In this document: piece by piece, positions 56,201 to 64,000 of the stretch
Position numbering within the stretch: the stretch's first letter is position 1
How the letters are laid out: every line of letters starts with the position of its first letter
Assembly: GCA_033439795.1 (NCBI GenBank)
Contig: JAUTDP010000002.1
Span: forward strand, 3,782,001-3,846,000
DNA: 64,000 nt
From: Sordaria brevicollis
Taxonomy: Eukaryota > Ascomycota > Sordariomycetes > Sordariales > Sordariaceae
Direction: 5' to 3'
Translations under genes and position numbers: made by a program
The notes under the pieces: model-generated
What the model was told of the DNA's origin: nothing
Databases searched by the model: none
What the model saw: the letters and a program-made list of their open reading frames with translations, nothing else

Positions 56201-59200
56201 ATGATCATGACGATGCCAATGTTCGATTTCTGCAATGTCACCAAAACTGAAAGGAACCGCGCGGGCCGCAAAGTGGACTCAATCTTTTCTCTAGGTTTTT
56301 CACTTCCTGGTCAGGTCCCGTCCCCTCCTCCCTCCCGTCTCCCGAATCCCGACTTCCGCTCGCCTGCCACCCGCTCGCTGGCCCATCCAGGCATGTCCTG
56401 CTGTCCAGCGCTTGGCCAAAAAGTTTCCGTTATCTTATCGGATGAGCAGCTCGACTTCCATCCCGTTAGCCCGTCCACTGAGGTTCACAAGTTTCCATCT
56501 CGTCTCCAACCTTCCATCTTGAGAAACACGACTGGACGGCGCAACGGTGAACGGAGAATTGTCCCAATTTGGTCACCTTCCACCTGGCTTCCAGCTCAAC
56601 TCTGCCGTCTAGAATTGTTCGGAATCTGTTCTAATTATTCTCATTGAGGCTACTATCGATACCGCAATCTCGTCAACGACACCAACAACGGCCACGATGG
56701 TGGTTGGCGGCGCATCTTGATAGTGACAGGACGGGAAGACGGGATGCACTCATGGGTCGTCGTGTGGGGAGATGCTTCAGACGGACCAGGAACGGCCAGG
56801 GCCCCAGACGGCGGCGATTGACGAACCACGATTGTCTACTGCCATGTGGCGCCCCGAGATCAGCTGGCATGATCCGCCTTGATCGGCTCCAGGATACATC
56901 AAGTCTCCATGCATCTCAGGAACAAGCAACGAAACCCTCAACAGTCGCCCTCCCAATTATACCACCTCGACACTTGCCCTGCCTTGGCACGCCCACTCAA
57001 CGTCAGTCTAGACAAAGTCATTGAGGCTGAACGTACAACACTCCCTGCCAACATTTGCTGTTTCAATACTACACAGTATGGAAGTATCCGGCCAACCTAC
57101 GCATGCCTAGGTATACGGTTCTGACGGCTTATACGACCTGAGAGCCAGAGGTGTGTTTTCGAAAACACCATGGCCATCACCACCACTACCACCAGCACCT
57201 CGGACACTTGCACTCAGTATCTGTACCCGGACTGTCTGCTCCAAACAAACCATCTCTACACATGCCTCTACCATAAATTACACTGCTTCACATCATCAGG
57301 CTTGAAATCTGGAGCGTTACGAGACCTGGCTTGGGGTGGACACGGCATCTGCCGTTACCATATGGTACAGATTCCACATCCAACATGGCCTTATCACTCC
57401 CTTCACTGGCCTAGGCCTTCATTACTTCACCGACTTCATCTCGCCTTGCTCAGCATGGGCTGTGAACTCTTTCATGGGCCAACCCTAGCAGCCCGTCGAA
57501 CCTGAGACGCACCATTCAGCAGTGTTCCAGCGGCTCGCGCGGATTGCGTCAACCCGTTCAACCAGACTAGTCCTTGTCCGGTGAAGTTTGCGGTGTCCGA
57601 GACATTATCTTCACTTCTATCCACAACCAGCCTAGCTGTGGCGCCTGTTGTGCGGTCCAAAATCACTGATCGGTGTGGAGGTTGGTTGGAACAAAAGCCC
57701 ACCGTGCCTCCTTTTGTCTTGCTACATGCCTGAGTAACCCGCCTGGTGTCGCTAGGGCGACAGCAAGGCCAGAAGCAACACCAGACAAGTATTTGCTGCC
57801 TTTCGTACACCCCAAACGCTTGCCCCTGGTCCAGCAGGCATCTTGTCGTCTTCCGTACACGCACCACATGAGTCTACAATGGCAGGGCTGTAGTCTCCAC
57901 GACTGGATGACCGATGCTTGTTCATCCCTTCGACCTTTATGCAATGGGAACCATCGATGAGACGAACTAAAACCGCCATGTAACACTATCTACGCTTTTT
58001 CCTTTTTACGGCGGATTCCAACTTGCAGTGTCTAGCCAGTGACAACGTACGGCTCACAGCAGAACTGCTAGTTCCCACATTCGAGCGTGATGACAGCCGC
58101 CCGGACAGGCCATCACCGCAGTCGTCACCACAGCGTGAACAAGACCAATGGCAAGCCAGAAGAGGAAATGTGTTGCCGAGACACAAACCCGGGGTGTTGT
58201 CGCTATACCAAGTACGTCGATACATTAGGAAAGACCTCAAGACTTACCATTGCTTATGGATATCATACTGGCACTACAGGCGCGTTTACGGACCGCGAGT
58301 CAAAATGTCACGTTCTGATCAACCTAGGCCCTCGTCATCCAGTCTTCTGGCTTTAACTCGAGATGGGGCACTACCATTACCTCGATGGGGGATGATCACG
58401 TTGTTGAAGGGTGCATCACCGGATGAAAACGCCCGGCATACTTGCTACCCGAAGCGTCCTGCTGCAGATCGTACAGGGCGCCTACAACACAGCTTCAAGG
58501 CCCCCTCACGGCAATCGCCGCCTACGACATGCCCTTCGATATCTTCAACTGACTCTGTAGGCATGCGGGCCGTAAGGGGTACCTACATGACCCTCCTCAC
58601 CGTCCATCGCAGACCGATGTTGGGCATCCACGCAACCGCAGATCTTCGGCCTCGGTCCCGGTTTCGCAGCCGGGGCCATAGTGAAGCCACCGTCCATCAC
58701 CCTAAAACGCTCTTGTGGGTGTGTTGTCAGAATATGCCGAGTGGCTATTCATCAACCTTCACACAAGTATCTCTCGAACCCCTATTGCATCTTTACCTCA
58801 TACAGACACGTATCCACTAGGCAGTGGCAGTCAAACCGCAGTATTCGGCCCCAGTGTCAAAGTCAAAACAGGCAAATGGGACGATCATCGCGCATTGTCG
58901 GAAACAAATCATGGTAAATTGCCCATTCCATTCTTTGGTTGTGCTCGCTGAGATCGCACAGCAAACCACTATCAGGTCATGGGCGAAGATGCCTCGTTTC
59001 AATCTCGCCATGATTTAATCGAGTCATTGACAATAACTCGACAGGGCAGTGGCCCGCATCATGCAATTCACCAGGCAACAGCCTTGATCCATTATCGCCT
59101 TTTACTTTTGTACCGTCTTTGCCATCCTAGGTTGGCACAATTCCACCATCTATTTCGTAACCACCCCTATTCTAAATCCATGTCTCAGACGGAATGCATA

Positions 59201-59464
59201 TTATGGTTGTAATCTGCCTTGCTGTGTTTTTATGCTTCCCTAAACGCCAACCATTTACTGCCTCAGACAGCAACACATGGCACACCTTGCTTATTTTCTC
59301 CTGTTTGTTGCAATGATGATTTGTCTTAGCGCGGGAAGGACGGAAGGTCCCATATGTCGGTCAGTGGTGTCTCTGAAGAAGAAGAAAGAGAAGACATCTC
59401 CGGTGAGAGTTTATCCAGCCACTCGCAACTCTTGAAGCCCAACGCGTTTTTCTGCAAGCTCGCC
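53231..59464. other. Long gene-poor interval, about 6.2 kb
   Basis: Lies upstream of the acuK-type gene and downstream of the MFS gene. I find no frame with family similarity. Short frames crowd the interval, notably around 58023-58951. The longest there (265 codons) begins at TTG, and adjoining frames do not join by clear splice sites. The region near 53231-54700 is probably promoter and leader of the acuK-type gene. A CCTAGGTATAC motif lies near 57106. A non-coding RNA or a decayed gene cannot be excluded. Confidence 0.5.
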
Positions 59465-60868
59465 CTACGATCGGGCTGCAAATCTGCTTCTGGCCCGTAT
59501 CCTCTTGCCGAACACAAAAAAGATGTACGGAAAAGGCATCATTCCAAGGGTGATGAAGGCAATGAGGGCCGTGGCCCATTGGAAGCCAAGCTTTTCGTAC
59601 ATTTGAATCCCAAACAACGGGAAGGCAGCTGTAGTCAGGCGTCAAAAGTCAGCATGAAAGCTCATGTAGAGAAACACAGCACAACACGCAAGTTGTGATA
59701 GCGGTTGGAATCCGGAAAATCCAGCTGAAAGGAATAGCAGCATATGCATGTCCTGGGCGCTGCTGGACCGGTGTCACCAAGACACACACCGAGACCCCAA
59801 TGCTGCATAAACGACACATACACCGGGGGCCATGTTAACTCAAAACTTACCTGCAAAAGAGCATCGCACAAGAGCATTTGCGGCTAAGGCACTTGCTGCG
59901 TATCGCGGGTATGCGTCAACCTGTATACGAAACGCCTTCTTGTCAGCACTGGCACTTCTTCCAATCTTTGCTTTCGCTTTCTGTCCAATCCGGATCCTCA
60001 AACGACCGCCTATATCTTTGCGTGTATGGTGTGTGTACACAGCATGATGGCCGTCGTTTTGTACCCCCCACCCCATTTCTTTATCCTCCTCCTTCCAACA
60101 TTACTCACACAACTTTTCCTCGCCTTGACCATGGAAGTGGGCAAGGAGATGTCAGGCATGAGGTCACAGAGGGAAGTCAAAAGGGAGGTAAGATACCGAC
60201 CCCATCCAGTAATGATCACAACATCATGTTTTGACATGACATGGCCTGATGGATGACGCTGACATTCTTTTCTCTTTTGAGATGTTCCCCCACACAAAAG
60301 GCATTTCTTCTTTTCGGGCCTGTTTTTGGGTTGGGAAGGGAAGCGTAACCACACTTACCAAGAACGTGAAGATGCCGGTGAAGGCGAACGACATGCTATA
60401 TGCAAGACAAGTCAGGACCGGTTAGCGACATCATGGAACCTTGCAGACGCGAGATAAACAACAACCGGGGGCGGGAGGGCAAAAGAAAAGAGCCAAGTGG
60501 ACAAATAGGAGAGAGAAGGGCGCGATCCTCAGACCTGATCCTAGAAGAGACGAAGGCAAGAAGGTAGCCAGCCCCTTTTACCGTTTTCAGCATCAACTTT
60601 GACCGGGCTGTGACTAAAGGTTTGGTCTTCGGAGAAAGATGGGGGAACAGAGAGACGATGAGAGAACAGAGCACACAACCACTGATCCCAAAAGATCTCG
60701 GTTTCTGCGGCAAGTGGTTCTGTAGCAGAGCGACTACGTCGTCCACCTACTCCCCAACCACTTCCATCCCAGAACATGACCAGTCTTGGTCAGTAAACAT
60801 GGGGAAAGGAGGCTGAGGGGGGGTGTCAGTTGACGCACCACCCTCGCGCCATGTCTCTCACACTTGCT

Positions 60869-60914
<46 letters not shown>

Positions 60915-63044
60915 ACTTCTTTTCCCTTCTTCCCTCTCCACTGTCTCTCTCTCAAACACGCCAGCAGGCGGAACATCGGTCTCCCGGGCAGGAACCTTGA
61001 AGCCAGTTCCCTTTTACTGCAGGTTGCTCTCTTTTGATCTTGAACTCACTCAGGGTGAGAGAGTGAGAATAAGGGGCGGGAAAAACCAAGCCAAACATAA
61101 ATCAAAAAAAGGGACATGCAAGCAAGGTGTGTACTTACCCCAGACCAAAGATCGCCGACCCAATGACAGGCACGATCCAATGCACCCATGGATACGTGCT
61201 AAACCCGAACATAAACAGGCCACCCGTGATGAGGGGTGCTCCCACAATAACGGGGGGCAGCTGGTCCTCGGGTTCTCCCTTCATGATGCCCGTCTTCTTG
61301 AATCGCTTCTCGGCCAGGCCATTTCTAATGCGCGTCCAGACGGGAGTGATGAAGCAGGCCAGGACCATGGACACGCCGAGACCCATGAAAGTGAGTCCGA
61401 CTTGCCAGAGATTGAAGCCATAGTTGGTGCGGAAGACGAGAGGGAATGCGCCGAAGAAGAGGTAGAGCACGCCTAGGAGGACCGCGGTGTAAACGTCCAG
61501 GATGAGACACATAGGCTCAAGCAGAAGCAGTTGAAACGGTCGCAGGAGGGAATAGCCAACGGTGGAGGCAACAGACTTGGTAGTGCGCTCGATCGGGGCG
61601 TGCCACCGGTTGTCGCCAGTGGTCTTGCGGAGCTTGGCGGCCTTGCGCTTGAGGAGGACGGGGTCTGTGTGGAGAAAAAAAAGGGGTGGTGAGTAACAAT
61701 GTAAGTCAGGGGGTTTGTTTACTTTTTCCTTCTTTCAGCGCTCTTGTCTTGGCTTCCATTTTCTTGAGGGGCCCGTTGTGTCTTTCATTTCCACCTCTTG
61801 ATGTGGAATTTCCCTTTGAGTCAACCGTTGAGTCACAACTTTGCCTTTGAATTTGTTGTCTCCAGGCCCCAGATATATTTCACGCGCTGATTCAAAGGAT
61901 AAAGAGGGGAAGACCTACGATAAGTCTCCGGCACCAAAAGCACCACGCAAACCAGCAACACTCCAGCGCAAATGATCAAGAAGTAATGCGTCCATCTCCA
62001 GGTCGTAAAAGTGTTGATCAGTCCTCCCACCAAGGGCCCTGTCGACGGTCCAATAAACGGCGACAGCGCAAAGATGGCCATGGGCAACTGGAACTTGTCA
62101 CGAGTGAACAGATCACCCACCGTGCCGCCAGACACACTCAGAAAGGCACTTCCCGCCAGACCCTGGAAGAACCTCGCAATAACCATGGTCTGAATGTTCT
62201 TGGCCACCGCACTAGGGATCAACCAGATCAAAAACCCAGCAAACGAGTAAATGTAGATGGGCCTCCTCCCATAAAACTCGGCCAGCGGCGACCAGAACGG
62301 ACCCAGGGCGATGCCCAGCACAAAAAACGAGAGGCCCAGCGTCGCCACTATGCGAGAGCAATGGAACTCTGCGTTCATCTGCGTGTACGTGGCCGTGTAG
62401 ATGGCTGACGCGTGCGTCACGGCAAAGGAGCCGACGCTCAGCACCCCGATGATGATCCACTTCCGCCAGGCCGGCATGCTCCGCGGGTTCATCGGGTCCG
62501 AGTCGCCTCCTTCCCAGCTAACCTCAAATTGCTTCTCTTCGTCAACGGTCTCGCCAGCGCCTGCGATACGGGCTACCGCTTCCTCATCGGCTTCTTCTTC
62601 CTTTTCGGCTTCGTCTTCAAGGTCGTCTACCCCGAAACCGTTGTTGGAGCGTGAGCGCGAGATGTGGCTGAGCGCCGCGGCACTGTGATGACTTTGTCGG
62701 CTTATAGGCCGGGTTGGTTGGCTTTGGTGCTGCTGCCCGGGATGGTGGGTTTGGCTGCGGGTTGATATGGGGGCGAAATCGATGTCATCATCGTCCACTC
62801 CTGTTTGGGATGATGATGCCGAGTCGAAGTCCTTCTCCCTTTCGCCGTTCTGGCCTGCCGTTGACAGGGCAACTTGGGGTGTGGTTGAGCCGCTTGTTCC
62901 ATGGTTGCCGTCTCCGATCTGATGACCCTTTTCGAGATCTACGTCATGGTCATGGGCATGCGTCGTCGGTTGGTTTATCTGAGTCTCATTTGAGCTTGGG
63001 TGAGTGCTGGTGTGGTGGTTTTCCACCTTTTCTAGTTCGTTCAT
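59465..63044 (-). CDS. MFS drug:H+ antiporter (DHA1 type)
   Basis: Five exons, complement(59465..59628, 59851..59920, 60359..60395, 61139..61664, 61919..63044), give 640 aa. All phases agree, and exon 3 encodes only 12 residues (MSFAFTGIFTFL region). Introns are 254, 743, 438 and 222 bp, long for this organism. The N-terminal 190 residues are disordered and charged. Twelve membrane helices follow, beginning at WIIIGVLSVGSFAVTHASAIY. DHA1 signatures: FWSPLAEFYGRRPIYIYS (motif A), ARFFQGLAGSAFLSVSGG, GPLVGGLINTFTTWRWTHYF (motif C type), PETYHPVLLKRKAAKLRK, and VDAYPRYAASALAANALVRC...AAFPLFG in the C-terminal half. The chain ends RIRARSRFAARS. Relatives export drugs or polyamines at the plasma membrane. 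Substrate unknown. Confidence 0.9.
60871..60916. repeat. C30 run followed by (AC)8, inside an MFS intron
   Basis: Thirty C residues followed directly by eight AC units. On the transcribed strand this is (GT)8 then G30. It lies in the 743-bp second intron of the MFS gene and probably explains part of its length. Run length is uncertain and likely variable. Confidence 0.9.
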
Positions 63045-64000
63045 CTTGTGTTGTTTTGTCGCTTTCTATTTTATTACTTGTCGTTTATGAGGTTTCAGTC
63101 CGTGAGAGAACCTGATATGGTTCGGTCCTCGATGTCTTTGCTGGCAGGTCCTAGAAAAACCTCCAGCCACTGGAATTTCCGTGATCAACTAATTAACAGT
63201 TTAGATCGATCTAAGGATGCAGGCTGTGATGTCCGTCAAAATTATTCTCGTTATTTCTTGGTTGGATAAAAGTGTTGGGAATCGCAATTAAATGGTGCAA
63301 TAGCTGAAACTGTGCTGATATGATACACAGTTGCTGTTGGGCCCAACAGGTCGTCGTGTCGTTCAAACTGTTATAGCCGGTGAGAGGAGGATGAAAGAGG
63401 TATCAGGATGGCAGGTCGTTCCCGTGAGATGAATATGTAGGATAAAAAGTAGGTGAGATGGTAGTAACAGATCGAAGTAAAGCCAAGAAGGAGAGAAAAC
63501 GGAGATAGTGAAGCCAACTACCGCCTTTTTCTTCCAGGTTTTTGCAGAAAGGAGACGAGGGCGGGGGATGACGGGGATCGGGGATGCTTACCCCGGGTTT
63601 AAAGTTTTTCACAAGAAATAGGAAGACGCCATCAGCTAACTAGTATTAGGTTAGGTTAGTTTCCCTTTCAATGATGGTCGATCGTGACATCCCAAGTGGG
63701 AATGGCATTATGGGACGACCGGGAGGTAAAGGTGGTGTATGGTGTGTGCCTGACTAGAGGTAACCATGACCGTTGACCCCATTTTTTTTTACAGGCAGAT
63801 GATTGATAATGCTTCTGTCAAGTTTCCCTTTTGGAGCTTTTTGGAGCTTTGTATTCCTCACACCGCATTTACACAGATACAAATTACCAATTCTGCAGAC
63901 GTTGGCAAGCTAAAAGACGTTAGGGAACCATGCTTCGCCGGGAATCTATTTTGCCAGCCAAGTCCCGGTTACTCCTCGCTTGGTCCATCCACTTGGCGCA
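63045..64000. promoter_or_regulatory. Upstream region of the MFS gene
   Basis: Promoter side of the MFS gene up to the window edge. No gene, tRNA or inverted repeat is seen. TTAGGTTAGGTTAG-like text occurs near 63646-63660 but is too short to mean anything. Confidence 0.5.

Noticed and set aside
58023..58820. 265-codon plus-strand frame and neighbouring short frames
   Set aside because: First codon is TTG, no domain seen, and I could not join the frames by convincing splice sites. Kept only as a note on the gene-poor interval.

Overview
The window is nuclear DNA of a filamentous ascomycete, most probably a Neurospora/Sordaria-type Sordariomycete. The evidence is short spliceosomal introns with GT...AG ends and CTAAC-like branch points, a dispersed 5S rRNA gene preceded by a TATA box, a tRNA-Glu with an intron beside the anticodon, long homopolymer runs, and a gene set typical of that group: complex I 19.3 kDa subunit, ncd-2-type nitronate monooxygenase, acuK-type regulator. 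There is no bacterial, viral or CRISPR content. Exon joins were worked out by hand from splice signals, reading phase and protein-family continuity.

Layout. 1-6.4 kb: the 3' part of an ENP2/NOL10 ribosome-biogenesis gene (+), a small single-pass membrane protein gene (-), a 3.1 kb gap with a degenerate tRNA-like sequence and an A44 run, then COQ7 (-). 7.2-9.4 kb: RTF1 (+). 9.8-10.4 kb: a TA-flanked inverted-repeat element. 11.2-16.8 kb: a large phospholipase D (-), divergent from gamma-tubulin (+, 18.4-20.1 kb). 20.5-21.1 kb: a second, related inverted-repeat element. 21.6-22.6 kb: complex I PSST subunit (+). 24.3-26.7 kb: MPP10 (-). 30.5-32.2 kb: an SPX-domain membrane protein (+) behind a stretch of about 1.08 kb with no ATG. 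33-34.5 kb: nitronate monooxygenase (+). 35.1-37.2 kb: YtcJ-type amidohydrolase (-). 38.3-41.2 kb: RSP5-type HECT E3 ligase (-). 44.5-45.3 kb: Pab2-type RNA-binding protein (-). 46.25 kb: tRNA-Glu(CTC). 47.4-49.3 kb: AIP1 (+). 49.62 kb: 5S rRNA. 50.5-53.2 kb: acuK/ERT1-type zinc-cluster regulator (-). 53.2-59.5 kb: a long gene-poor interval. 59.5-63.0 kb: a DHA1-type MFS transporter (-) with unusually long introns.

The genes are mostly single-copy housekeeping functions and do not form a metabolic cluster. Two act in the small-subunit processome (ENP2, MPP10), two in mitochondrial respiration (COQ7, PSST), two in the cytoskeleton (gamma-tubulin, AIP1), two in Pol II transcription or nuclear RNA metabolism (RTF1, Pab2), and several in membrane traffic, nutrient sensing or detoxification (PLD, RSP5, SPX protein, nitronate monooxygenase, MFS).

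I found no convincing new multi-gene system. The most interesting items are the pair of related TA-flanked inverted-repeat elements, whose arms differ by RIP-like transitions; the ATG-free leader of the SPX gene; a fully open, retainable last intron in the acuK gene; a repeated TACCTAGGTA palindrome; and possible upstream ORFs ahead of gamma-tubulin, ncd-2 and PLD.
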